Part shown: positions 54,010-64,000 of the stretch, in pieces
Numbering within the stretch: position 1 is the first letter of the stretch
Layout: each line of letters begins with the position of its first letter
From: Asterias amurensis
Lineage: Eukaryota > Echinodermata > Asteroidea > Forcipulatida > Asteriidae
Reading direction: 5' to 3'
DNA: 64,000 nucleotides
Assembly (NCBI RefSeq): GCF_032118995.1
Contig: NC_092668.1
Coordinates: 7,543,501-7,607,500, forward strand
Translations under genes and position numbers: made by a program
Notes under the pieces: generated by a model
The model's input: only the letters and a program-made list of their open reading frames with translations
Told to the model about the DNA's origin: nothing
Database searches by the model: none

Positions 54010-55165
54010 GTCTCTGTAATCAAACAAACGCAATAAGCAATTTAATGGGCAAAGACAAGATAATTATAAAAATCCGATCTGAAAAGAAAAGAAACAACTT
54101 TAAAAATATTATCATTTTAAATGGTTATAAAGGCCTATTTGTTGAGGAATTTATAAACTTTTCTTAGTCAGTTGTTATTGAAGAAAAGAAATTATGTAAA
54201 TAATTAGTGAAACTATATTTGGTTATTGTGTTGTGTAAATTACAGTTTCTATGTAACGTGTACAATCAATTCTTACAACTCTTACATTTATTTCAATACA
54301 GAAAGGTAAATTCTCTTTTTGTGTTGCCAATACTAGATTGTTTAACTAAGTAAATGAATATTTTAGTAACCTGAAATGTAGCATCTTCCCAAAAATTTCT
54401 TTAAAAAAACAACTTCAAAACTGAACCTCAAAAGAGGTTGCACAATGTAAAAGGGAATGACAGGAAGCGACGAGTTCTTTCACAGCCATTTAAAACAGGC
54501 AGGGTCATGTTACTCACGAATTGACCAAATCTAAGCCATTGCTGAAAACCGACCCAGAGTGTTGAAATCTCAGATTTACCTCCCAATGCCAGAACTTCCT
54601 GAGGTTAAATTTCAGCAGTTTACCACAATTTAGGTTTAGCTGGAGAGTGGTAAACTACTGGTAGGCAATGAGTTACTCAGGGAATAAGTTCACAGGGCCA
54701 TTCTGTAGACACATCTATAGGCCTACATATAGGCAACCAGTCCAAAACGGCAGATTTCCTTGTTTTTTGCTCTAAATGTTACGAATCATAATTCCTATTG
54801 CCTGGGACTAAGTATCTTCGTCAGTCAGTCTTTTTGAACAGTCTGAACATGAACTTGAAGCTATCTGTCTCACTGCATACATACACTGTACATTTAAAAT
54901 AAAGCTAAAACATCATCGATCTGTCTAATTTGTATAAATGTAGGCCTAACGAATTTCTCATCAATCTTCAATTGTTTCTGCTGCCATCTTGTACTGTTTA
55001 ATGGCGAGTTGACTTTTGAGTGGCACCCTATGGGTCATTTTATGCCATGACAGTCCATGTCGAGGTTGGCACCCAAACTTCATTAGCATGTGCAAATTTG
55101 CTCGAGTTTGCGTGGCCCATCTTGAATTTAGAAACTAAAATAAAGGCGATAGTTTGTAAAAAAAT
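54010..55165. other. No feature recognised
   Basis: AT-rich DNA without a splice-bounded frame, terminal inverted repeats or RNA motifs. GCATAC-, TAGGCCTA-type words occur as elsewhere in the window. Confidence 0.4.
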
Positions 55166-55169
55166 AATT

Positions 55170-55500
55170 ATCCATAAATCTCTAAGACAATTTCGCTGTT
55201 CCCATTGGTGGAGAGCGCGTCATGTGGGGGTGTTTACATGCTTGATAAAGACAAGCTGGAGCTGTTTATAACCGATTGCTTTCGGAAACGTTTAGATGCA
55301 TAATACTAAGCGTCATAAAAATGCAACATATATAAAAAAATGCGAGGACGTCGAAAAGTTTTACAGAGTTTCATTCTTTACTTATTATACTTTCATTACT
55401 TTTTACCCGAAAAGGCATATTATGATTACATGAATGGGAATAAAAGAGTAGTTTGACTCGTTCTAAAGGTTTTAAAATTACCTTGCAGGGTTGAAGACAA
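55170..55500. repeat. Partial copy of the ATAAATACC foldback family
   Basis: ATAAATCTCTAAGACAATTT, TGGAGAGCGCGTCATGTGGG, AGCTGGAGCTGTTTATAACC and GTTTTACAGAGTTTC parallel the segment at 36260-36600, including ACCTTGCAGGGT near the end. Confidence 0.55.
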
Positions 55501-56328
55501 AGTTACGCTGAGATGGCCACCTACTTCAGTGGTTCGTAAGACTTCTAATTACGTGAGAAAATACAAGCAGAAAAAGACGGCATTGGTCGTGTTTTGATCA
55601 AACACAGAGAAGCAGAGACGTAACATTGATCAACCAGTCCCCAAAAGTGAAGGGTGCTTTGGACCGAATTAACAGCAGTCTACACGGTGATAATGGTAAG
55701 CTTTGTTTGAAAATCAATGCTTTCAAAACAAGTGTTATAAATACTATCCTTTATTATTAATTGGTGAATGTGGTAATGCTTTTGAACTAGGGAACGTTTG
55801 GTATTCATGACCATTGGCTGTCGAACGGTGAGGTAAAACTGTGTGACTTGTAAGAAATAATGGGCAGCCTGTTTTAAGTTTTATGTCAGTCATGTTTTAT
55901 GACAAGCGTGTTTAAAAAAGCCTGCGGTGACATTTTCCTTTTGTTTCGTTGATAAGTTGTTCATTTCAAAAACAGTATAATTGCATTTTCCACTAACTTT
56001 TCCTTGTGTCAACTCCTAACTTTGATTTTTTTCTACTAGTACCAGCTGATCCTAGAGAACACAATATAATTCAATAACTGATTAATCTATCATAATAAAT
56101 TTCAAGACTTTATTTTAACAGTTTCAGCTTGAATTGATTTTCCTTGAGATACTTTGTTTAACTTTCTTGTTATTTTTGCCTCTTCAGAATACGACAAATT
56201 ATGAAAAATTCAGCGGAATGGTTTTTGATCCAGTGACAGATTTCCACTCGCTGTGTTGCATTCCTCATTTCCATGATACAACCTACAGCCACAGGTAGAA
56301 ATATTGCTTAACTCATTTTATGTTTTAA

Positions 56329-56683
56329 AGGGAAGGTACACGTTTGGTCATTACTCAAAACAAATATTACTTTAAAAACTGACTTGGTAACATAGCATTG
56401 GAGAGCTTTTGATAGTATAAAACATTGTGGGAAACGACTCCCTCTAAAGTAACATAGTTTTTGAGAAAGAGTTAATGTCTCACTAAAATAATAAAAGACT
56501 TCTAGCTAGAAGTCTCTTATTCCTATCTGAAAGCACACGGGTTCGTCCAACAAGGGTGTTTTTTCTTTCATCATTTTCTCCCAACTCCAATTACCAATTA
56601 AGCTCAAATTTTCACAGGTTTGTTATTTTATACATATGTTGAGAATACTGGTCTGTGACAATTACCAATAGTGTACCTTCCCT
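56329..56683. mobile_element. TTAA-flanked MITE (subfamily B), complete
   Basis: TTAA (56325-56328 and 56684-56687) flanks AGGGAAGGTACACGTTTGG and AATAGTGTACCTTCCCT. Over most of its length it is parallel to 15308-15645, including AAGACTTCTAGCTAGAAGT. Confidence 0.8.
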
Positions 56684-57039
56684 TTAAGTCAAAATACACG
56701 AGGGGCTTAGGTTTGCCATTTCCTTGATTTGTCTTCGTTTTACATTATTTTGATTTAAAACAAGTGCCTCTTTCAATAGTCTAAAGTTAACAATGGCATG
56801 GCTTATTTTGCTGTTTAACGAAAGTTTATTGTTTTGAAATATCCTATCATTTTTCATGAGCAAAAAGATTTTCAGCTTGGCTTTTTCTTGTGAATATTTG
56901 TTGTATGCATGTTGTTTATAGATCCCGTTGAATATAGTGGTAGAAATAAAAAAATTAAATGTATGAAAGTAATCCGTTTTCATTTTGATTTCTTTGCATT
57001 TTTACGAGCTATTAACAATTATTCTTTTCATCGATTCAC

Positions 57040-57455
57040 TATACATTATATGAAAGGGCTTTACGTACGTAGACTGTTTTCAAGGCGTTTTCAACAAACA
57101 TTTCCCTTCCGGTTAGTTAGTCTCTTCTCCAGTCGTCATTATGCATAAGGTCCTCAACCACAAAAGCTATTTTGACAATCTATACATCATATGAAAGGGC
57201 TTAACATACGTAGTCTGTTTTCAAGGCGTTTTCAAACAAACATTTCCCTTCCGGTTAGTTAGTCTCTTCTCCAGTCGTCATTATGCATAAGTTCCTATGC
57301 CCTCAACCACAAAAGCTATTTCGACAATCTACATCATATGAAAGGGCTTTACGTACGTAGTCTGTTTTCAAGGTGTTTAAAAAAAAATCCCTTCCGGTTA
57401 GTTAGTCTCTTCTCCAGCCGTCATTATTCATCAGTTCACATTTCCTCTACCACAA
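57040..57455 (+). repeat. Tandem repeat, about 150-bp unit, three copies
   Basis: ATATGAAAGGGCTTTACGTA begins units near 57050, 57189 and 57338. Each continues CTGTTTTCAAGG.GTTT, CCCTTCCGGTTAGTTAGTCT, CTTCTCCAG.CGTCATTAT and CAACCACAAAAGCTATTT. A final partial unit after the hAT-like element (57840 onward) completes the last copy. Inverse copies lie at 17562-17800. Confidence 0.8.
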
Positions 57456-57458
57456 AAG

Positions 57459-57839
57459 TAGGCCTGGGCGAATTATTCGAATATCCGGTTAATGGCGAAA
57501 AGGTTTTCCTATCCGTAACCGCGAATGCCTTTTTTTTCTTAACCGGATATCCGCATAGGGCGCGAATAGCTATTTATAAACCGGATAGTTCTGTAATTAC
57601 AACTAAGTAACCGGATATTCTTTTAATATCCGAATATCCACAGACGTCGGGCGACAACTGACATTTTTATGAATGACCGAGTGACACTGTCTAAAACTAA
57701 CATCAATCCGCCCATACGATCTCATTCACAAACGAACAGCGCCCTCTAGCGACGAAAAAACTATTTGAATATCCGGTTAATTTCGGATAGTTGGCCAGCG
57801 GTATCCGAATATCAAAATTTCACTATTCGCCCAGCACTA
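57459..57839. mobile_element. hAT-like non-autonomous element with 8-bp duplication
   Basis: The ends TAGGCCTGGGCGAAT and ATTCGCCCAGCACTA are near-inverse. CACAAAAG stands exactly at both borders (57451-57458 and 57840-57847), and the host array unit is continuous when one CACAAAAG is removed. An 8-bp duplication is the hAT standard. The 381-bp interior repeats the words CCGGTTAA, GGATATCCG and GAATATC in both orientations. Confidence 0.85.
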
Positions 57840-58290
57840 CACAAAAGCTATTTTGACAATCTAAACATCGTACTTCACACAAAAATGGGTATGTTGGTGA
57901 CCTTCCCTTGACCTTTTGACCTTTTTAAACCGGAAGTGTCTGTAAAATGCTTTGAAAAGGCATTATTTAAAGGCTTTTAGGTTGAAATGTACACTTTTTG
58001 ATGCTTTAAAATTATTACACATCGAGAAAACTGTTTGGCTTTGATTTCTTTGCAATTTGACGAGCTTTTAACAACACTTTTTTTCATAACACTGACCCAA
58101 CAATAGCTGAACACCTAGTGTTTGTTTCTACAAACACTATATCTAGTTATTGTTTGCTTTCCTGTTTTCCAACATACAGTATTTTTTTTCTCTTTGTTTT
58201 TTCCTTCTTATTTATTATAATAAGCTCGGCCTAACTATAATCTTATTTGCAAATACATAACATAGTACCGGTAATAATACCTCTTGTTAA

Positions 58291-58545
58291 AGACACTGGA
58301 CACTATTGGTATTCAGCATGTTCAGGCTAGTCTTCACAGTTGGTGTATCCCAACAATATGCTCAATCGGTCGTTGAAGTTGCGAGAAGAAAGATAGAACA
58401 CCCTTGTCACACAAAGTTGTGACCTTTTGTGTGTTTTCAGATGCTTGATTTCGAGACCTCAAACTCTAAACTTAAGTTGACTTGAGGTCTCGAAATCAAA
58501 TTCGTGGCAAATTACTTCTTTCTCGAAAACTACATTCCTCTTCTC
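58291..58545. mobile_element. MITE subfamily A, truncated
   Basis: TTAA (58287-58290) precedes AGACACTGGACACTATTGG. The middle hairpin GAGGTCTCGAAATCAAATTC is present and the sequence ends near CGAAAACTACATTCCTC. The right half is absent and a subfamily B end begins immediately after. Confidence 0.6.
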
Positions 58546-58552
58546 CTTTTAA

Positions 58553-58710
58553 GGGAAGGTACACGTTTGGTAATTACTCAAAACAAATATTAACTTAAAA
58601 TCTGACTTTGTAACGAGCATTGGAGAGCTGTTGATAGTAGAAAACATTGTGGGAAACGACCGATCCCTCTGAAGTACTGTAGTTTTTGAGAAAGAGGTAA
58701 TTTCCCACTA
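58553..58710. mobile_element. MITE subfamily B, left half only
   Basis: TTAA (58549-58552), then GGGAAGGTACACGTTTGG and family sequence through AAACATTGTGGGAAACGACC to about CACTAAAATATTAAGAG. The rest is lost. Confidence 0.6.
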
Positions 58711-58719
58711 AAATATTAA

Positions 58720-59740
58720 GAGTCCCTGCCTGTAAGAGTGTACCAAGTGGTGATTCATGGGTTCTCAGATCTTCTTCTAAAAAATTAGAGTGATACATCA
58801 TCATACCAAACGAATAAATCCAAAATTTTAGTTTGCTGACGCTTTCGGTTTTGGAGTTACCAGTTATCAAAGTTTCGGCCTAAAAGCCCTCGAGAAACGA
58901 ATAGTACAATCCCTGTAAACACAAAAATGTGCGCCAAGGTCATCCCAACAAAAGTAAAACATTTTTTGAAACCTCCAGTTGGGCTCATAACAAAAGTAAA
59001 AAAAAAAATTGGGATCTCGTTGGCGCATCATGTTACGCGCACCTGAACCTTTGACGAACAGTGCCCTCGTGCCATTTTCAATGCCTCATAACTCATCGCG
59101 CCTATAAGATCCCATGAATTAAACAAGTTCAAATGAAAGAGCTTGCATCCCTCAAACAAATTTAAGTGCAAAGTGAGTGGGATCTCGTTGGCGCAGAGAG
59201 ATAATAGAGGTCAAAGTTCAAATTTTACCAATATATTGCGTTTTCGCACCTCCGTAACTTCGCGCGCCAACAACAATTTTTTTTTTTTATGGCAACTGGG
59301 TATTGGAACAGTTTTCATCTAATGACAAATGAAAAAAGAATCTTGGGATCTCTGCAACTTGCATGTCAAAAGATTTTTTGAAAATTTTCTAAAGTATTGT
59401 CATTCCACACATTTTGGCCTAAATTGGCACAACATTCACTTTTTTCATCACTGTAAGTATCTATGCCAACAAGATCCCATCAATGTTTCCTTGTATTTGG
59501 TTAAGTTGAGTGTTCCTAAACAGATTTCAATTGAAAAAAAATTGGGATCATGTTGGCCCACCAATATAACAAAGGTCAAAGGTCATATGAAACTACACTA
59601 CTGCCTATTTCGGGCGATTTTGCGTCATCTAGAAATCCACGCGCCAATATGATCCCATTAAGTTGTCTGTGTTTTATGATTATATAGATTCTCAGCAAAA
59701 CATAAAAAGCAAAAACCAAATGGGATTTGAGTAAATGGGA
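58720..59740. other. Repeat-like stretch with recurring GGGATC(T/A) .GTTGGCGC words
   Basis: TGGGATCTCGTTGGCGCATC (about 59010), GGGATCTCGTTGGCGCAGAG (about 59180), GGGATCATGTTGGCCCACC (about 59547) and GCGCCAATATGATCCCATT (59640, inverse) recur with variable spacing of 100-370 bp. No protein was seen. It could be a decayed tandem or foldback repeat. Confidence 0.4.
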
Positions 59741-59742
59741 TT

Positions 59743-60477
59743 TGAGGAAAATTACCGGAAATTACCGGAAAACACCGGAAAACTACCAGAAAACACCGGA
59801 AAACTACCGGAAAACACCGGAAAACATCTGAAAACTACCGGAAAACTACCAGAAAATACCGGAAAGCTACCGGAAAACACCAGCAAATAATAATTCTCAA
59901 AACGCGGTCCTACTAAAAGCCGACAACAAGCCGATAACGCCGACAACAAGACCACAGCGCCGCCAACAAGTTTTAAATACCTCCAAAATGGCCAATAAAC
60001 CATAGATATATTAGAACTATATGTATACATAAATTTAATGGAAAAACTTCACGAAAAGTGTGTATTTTTTAACCAGAAAAAAACTTCACTTGCACGGAAA
60101 GCGGTCGGACGCCATCTTGGCTTAAAAACCGTGTTTGGACCAAACCATTATGATACGGGTAGATTTAGTACTTGTCAACAACAGAGGGCGGGCTTCATGT
60201 GAAGACCTTCACCGCAGTGTGCACTGTGCATGACGCCCGCCCTCTATTGCTAAATCTGACTTACCCGCATCATAATGGACTGGTCCAAACACTAGTTATT
60301 TTCTTGTAACTTCATGGGGTTTTCCGGTATTTTCTGGTATTTTCTGGTACTTTCCAGTGTTTTCTGTTTTTTTTCCCGGTATTTTTCGGTAGTTTTCCGG
60401 TAGTTTTCCGGTAGTTTTCCGGTGTTTTCCGGTATTTTTCTGGTATTTTCCGGTAATTTCCGGTGTTTTCCAGTATA
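59743..60477. mobile_element. TU/FB-like foldback element with minisatellite arms
   Basis: The left arm (about 59743-59880) is a tandem of ACCGGAAAAC(A/T)-type units. The right arm (about 60300-60475) is the inverse, GTTTTCCGGT units. Within the spacer, GTTTGGACCAAACCATTATG (60133) pairs with CATAATGGACTGGTCCAAAC (60274), and AGAGGGCGGGC pairs with GCCCGCCCTCT around 60212. Arms built of short tandem repeats are the hallmark of foldback transposons such as Drosophila FB and sea-urchin TU. No coding content was seen. Its right edge abuts the 47-bp TIR element. Confidence 0.7.
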
Positions 60478-60764
60478 TAGCAGTCCGCGCAAAGTGCAGA
60501 TAAGGCAACGTTGCCTTATTGTGCAACCAGTAGCGCAATAATGCAACTTCCGGTGTAAAAGTGGAAAAATGTAAGCTACGTTGAAAACAAGGTGAAATAC
60601 TGTCAATGCTAATCAGCTTATGTGGTCTGAGGGTAAAATAAAACATCTTTACTGTTGTTTTAGGACAGTTGGGCTGGTTGGGGATGGGGTGGGGTGGAGC
60701 ATGGAGGAGGGGTGGGGTATGGGGGCGGAGCTAATACTACACGTGAGAATAGCATCATGATTAA

Positions 60765-61147
60765 AGGAACACGTTGCCTTGGATCGGACGAGTTGGTCAA
60801 AACAAAAGCGTTTGTAACCGTTTTTTATATAATGCATATGGTTGGAAAGATGTTTTAAAAGTAGAATACAATGATCCACACAAGTTTGCTTCGAAATTGC
60901 GTGGTTTTCCTTCTACTGTGCGAACTAACACGGTCGGCCATTTATGGGAGTCAAAATTTTGACCCCCATAAATGGCCGACGTGCTAGTCGACGAGGTAAA
61001 TGGAAAACCACGCAATTTCGAGTCATGTTTGTGTGGATCTTTGTATTTATACTTTTACAACATCTTTCTACCCATATGCATTTTATAAAAAACGGTTACA
61101 AACGCTTTTCAAAGACCAACTCGACCGATCCAAGGCAACGTGTTCCT
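60765..61147. mobile_element. TTAA-flanked palindromic MITE (subfamily C)
   Basis: TTAA at 60761-60764 and 61148-61151 flanks AGGAACACGTTGCCTTGGAT and its inverse. The length is 383 bp. The centre carries CATTTATGGGAGTCAAAAT and its mirror. It is nested in the 2.6-kb element. Confidence 0.85.
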
Positions 61148-61309
61148 TTAAAGGTTTATTTATTCATTTTTTAAGCTTCATAATTATATTCTGTATTTAC
61201 ATTGAGTTTTTAATTGTAACACATTTCTTTAATAAAATTATTTCTGAACGTTGATTAGTTCTTTTTTGTATTTATATTTATAATGACGATTTAATTCCTT
61301 CTCTGTGAG

Positions 61310-61455
61310 CATAGGCTTTCCCGATCTGCCGGCTCCAAGTCTTTTTCTCTGGATGGGCCGAAGGAATGGAACAAGTTACCTAAAACTCGTCAGGGAATCA
61401 TCTTCTACTGCCATTTTCAAGAAAAACCTCAAAACCTACTTTTTCAGTCAGCCTC
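61310..61455 (+). pseudogene. LINE 3' relic (RT C-terminus)
   Basis: Broken frames read RSAGSKSFSLDGPKEWNKLP, then, after a shift, FKKNLKTYFFS-like sequence. This is the conserved end of CR1/L2-type RT proteins, as in the LINE at 51787-53330 (KSFSLAAPGLWNHLP ... FKKALKKHLF). The closing GGCGCTATAAATACC plus ATTATTA is an L2/CR1-like tail. Confidence 0.65.
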
Positions 61456-61459
61456 GACA

Positions 61460-62760
61460 TTAATATTTTGTTGTTTTGTTTTTCTTGTTGCTTTGCTTGG
61501 TTCTTGTTTAGTTCAGGCGCTATAAATACCTATATTATTATTAATATTATCAATTCTCAAACTTTTTACTTTTTTCTAAGTCTAATATTTCAAAAGTGTA
61601 CATTTTCTAGGTTTTATTTTTAACATTGAAAGAGCAATAAATATTAAATATAAACTATAACTTGTGTTTAAAGTAAAGTTATTTCTAGAAAAATTTACTG
61701 ACAGTGATTGAATAATTTAAAATAAAAAATGGCAAATTGCAAACTGTATGGTCACTAAAAAAAATGTAAATAAAAATAATTAAAAATTTGTCTCATACAA
61801 AAACACAAAAGTTTCATTTATGGTAATGATTAATCAAGATTGCACAATTTTAGTAAACATCAAAGTGAAAAACACTTCTTAAATAAACATTTTATAAATC
61901 TTCAAAAATTAACAAAAAATGTGATTTTCAAATCAAATGGAAGTCAGCAATTACAACAATGTTACACTTTTACCAAGTTAACAAAATGTTGCCACCATGT
62001 GTGTTCAGAATGTTGAATAGGACATCTAATTAGTACATAACTTCCTGCTGATTGGCGTGCCCAATAGTTTTTGTTGAACAGTGGATATACCAAGTTTAGT
62101 TCTGCCCTAATTAATAAAGATTGCACAAACCAAAATTAATTATTTTATATCACTGATGTTTAATTCCTTTTTACTTGTTTACATTTGGTTGCAATCTACT
62201 GTTTTAAATCAATTATGTCAATGGGACGGGCCGGGATGGCTAAGTTAGAGACCCGCCTGCACATCTCCCCCTCTCTCAACCTCCAAAATATTTTGGGTCC
62301 ACCACAACGAACTTGTCTGGCGTAAATGAAAAATTCCGGCATCAGGCCGATCTCAAGTTTCAAACCACGGTCCCATGGACATAGACAGGTCTACTCTTGC
62401 CAAAGTTGTCACTATATTTACTTAGGTTCCCTGCTTTAATATGAAATTCTCGTCTACATACAAAATTTGTTATCCAAACTACTCAGCCAAGGCAAGGAGC
62501 AAAGTTACTAAAATAGTTATTACTTTTCCAAGTTTCCCGCCATCTGTTTATGTTTCGCGCAATTCATGAATGGTCAGGCACGTCAATACATTTAAAAACT
62601 TAACATCAATAAAGTTTTTTATTTTATTTAATTTTAACAATAAAAAATATTAAGTTTAATCTAAAACTGTAATATTATTTTTTTGATTGACTATAAACAA
62701 TATTATTTTTAAAAAAAGAGTGGGTTTTAAACTTGCATAAATTAACACCGCTGGACGAGG
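61460..62760. other. Very AT-rich gene-free interior
   Basis: Long A/T-rich DNA with AAATAAA and TTTATT words. One GC-balanced island (62225-62400) has GGGACGGGCCGGGATGGCTA and no frame. No RNA gene was recognised. Confidence 0.4.
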
Positions 62761-63132
62761 ATACAATCTGACACAGTAAAATGGCGTCGCAGTTTTCCTG
62801 AACGGCAAGTGTGGAGTGATGATTTTCAAAAGCCATTTGCGCGAAAATGCACAGATAACTTTTTGATTTGCACAGATAGAAAGTTGGGTAAGGAACTGTA
62901 CAATACTATTATATGATTTTAACTATTCCAACAAAGCCTTTTTCGATTCCCTTTTTGTGTTTGAATGCAAGAGTTGCTGAATAGTGCAACTTTGAAGTAG
63001 TGCAATTCGTCAACGTTTCCGAATTCTGCTACTCAATGTTGCACAATAAGGCAACGTTGCCTTATCTGCACTTTGCGCGGACTGATAGTGACACCCCTTT
63101 TTTTATGCTAATAACTAATTTGAGTAATTAGT

Positions 63133-63257
63133 GGGTGCGTTCGTTTACCTTCCCTTTTTTTCCAGGACGAACGTGAGTAATTATCTGCACACGTTCGTCC
63201 TGGAAAACAAAACCGCCACACACCGGGGCTGACCAGGGAAGCTAAACGAACGCACCC
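63133..63257. mobile_element. 125-bp double-hairpin MITE
   Basis: GGGTGCGTTCGTTTACCTTC and the inverse GAAGCTAAACGAACGCACCC form the ends. Inside, TTCCAGGACGAACGTG and CACGTTCGTCCTGGAA form a second hairpin. It interrupts a fragment of MITE subfamily A, which continues as AGTGTCCACTGCATTTTAAA on the right. Confidence 0.7.
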
Positions 63258-63779
63258 ACAATAGTGTCCACTGCATTTTAAAGAATAACAGGCAATCCGA
63301 TCGATGTTCAAATTGAAATTGCATTCCGATAAAAAATTTATTAAAATAAACATTAGATTAAGCAAATCTTAACAATTTAGTAGGAATCCCCCTACTTACC
63401 TAAGAATAGGACTACTAGAAACACTTTCTCTGTTGAAAAGACATGATAGAAATAGAGTATGAGGAGATTCTGGAGCTGTGTTTGCAGCTAGCTGAGCTTT
63501 GGAGAGAATTATGGGGGGAGGAGTAGAACGACTTGTTCTGTATTCTGTTATAAGGGGAAGTTATTCTGCTGGTGGTTTGTTAGTTTCACCCGGCCCCTGT
63601 TATCTCATAACAGGGAGTGTGCTGGGACCGAGCGAATATTTGTGTGTTTGAGATAGAGGTCGGAACCAGGAAGACAGCGGTGTAGTAGTACATGTATCGT
63701 GTACATTACATTACTACGGAAGCCCATTAGTGCCACGTTGCGTTTCTCTTAAACGTTGTAGTGTCTCTCTTTCACCTGG

Positions 63780-63985
63780 TTGCCGTCACCCGCCACTTAT
63801 TTAACTGGCCGCTGCCACTTAATAACCGGCGGCACTTAATAACCGGCGGCCGCCACTTAATTAACTGGCGGCTGCCACTTATTAACTGGCGGTCGCCGAT
63901 TATTAGGTGGCGGCCGCCACTTATTTAACTGGCGGCCGCCACTTATTAACTAGCGCTGCGACTTAATAACTGCCTTTTTTTGTAG
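63780..63985. repeat. GC-rich minisatellite, about 23-25 bp unit
   Basis: GCCACTTAATAACCGGCGG, GCCACTTATTAACTGGCGGC and variants repeat about eight times, with occasional GCGGCCGCC overlaps. Units include an inverted one near 63892-63912 (GGCGGTCGCCGATTATTAGG). It reaches almost to the window end. Confidence 0.75.
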
Positions 63986-64000
63986 TGCCAGAAGTTGGAC

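Larger units (their letters stand above)
60481..63084. mobile_element. 2.6-kb element with perfect 47-bp TIRs
   Basis: CAGTCCGCGCAAAGTGCAGA starts a 47-bp TIR at 60481-60527, repeated without a mismatch in inverse at 63038-63084. Each TIR contains the self-complementary AAGGCAACGTTGCCTT. ATAG stands outside both ends (60477-60480 and 63085-63088), a possible 4-bp duplication. The interior includes the MITE at 60765-61147, a LINE relic near 61310-61450 and AT-rich DNA, and no transposase. The superfamily is open. Confidence 0.7.

Noticed and set aside
56187..56296. Exon-like frame (NTTNYEKFSGMVFDPVTDF ...) on the + strand
   Set aside because: Acceptor and donor exist, but the nearest upstream exon-like frame (ending near 55698) joins out of phase and gives a stop. 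No homology was recognised.
60292..60646. Frames of 104 and 116 codons on the minus strand
   Set aside because: They are made of KLPENTGK/RKTTEKYR-like repeats from the minisatellite arm of a foldback element.

Overview
The window reads as eukaryotic nuclear DNA, gene-poor and packed with repeats. It has long introns with GT/AG borders, tRNA-derived SINEs, non-LTR retrotransposon fragments and many short inverted-repeat DNA transposons. Family content (renalase, an MZB1/pERp1 homologue, a classical RASSF gene) points to a metazoan. The repeat style (AGGCCTA-rich DNA, TU-like foldback elements, TTAA-flanked MITEs) fits a marine invertebrate deuterostome, most likely an echinoderm. That taxonomic call is inference; no species is claimed.

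Three multi-exon genes could be reconstructed with every splice phase closing. Renalase (RNLS) is on the + strand at 3918-12692: seven exons, 391 codons. An MZB1-like ER-lumen protein is on the - strand at 17163-26767: five exons, 214 codons, with a signal peptide, CxxC and a KDEL-like end. A RASSF2/4/6-type scaffold is on the - strand at 41627-50871: seven exons, 360 codons, with RA and SARAH domains. A second in-phase Lys-rich terminal exon for RASSF lies at 39772-39859. The three genes do not form a pathway and appear to be independent loci.

Between MZB1 and RASSF (27-40 kb) lie weaker coding traces. These are an orphan MZB1-like last exon at 28599-28827, two minus-strand exons that may belong to a secreted protein (34469-34573 and 32402-32642), a possible two-exon small + strand gene (34233-35038) and one isolated + strand exon (39529-39627).

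The rest is mobile and repetitive DNA. There is a 1-kb element with about 123-bp TIRs and a 9-bp target duplication (2094-3103), and a Tc1/mariner-like element (4468-5494). At least fourteen TTAA-associated MITEs fall into four subfamilies. Two 5'-truncated LINEs are present, one inside a MITE. A tandem 310-bp array has repeated TGACGTCA and CAAGATGGC motifs (30262-31930). Large foldback structures lie at 36763-38672 and 59743-60477. A 2.6-kb element has perfect 47-bp TIRs (60481-63084), and an hAT-like element has an exact 8-bp duplication (57459-57839). No rRNA, intact tRNA gene, CRISPR or prokaryotic operon structure was seen.
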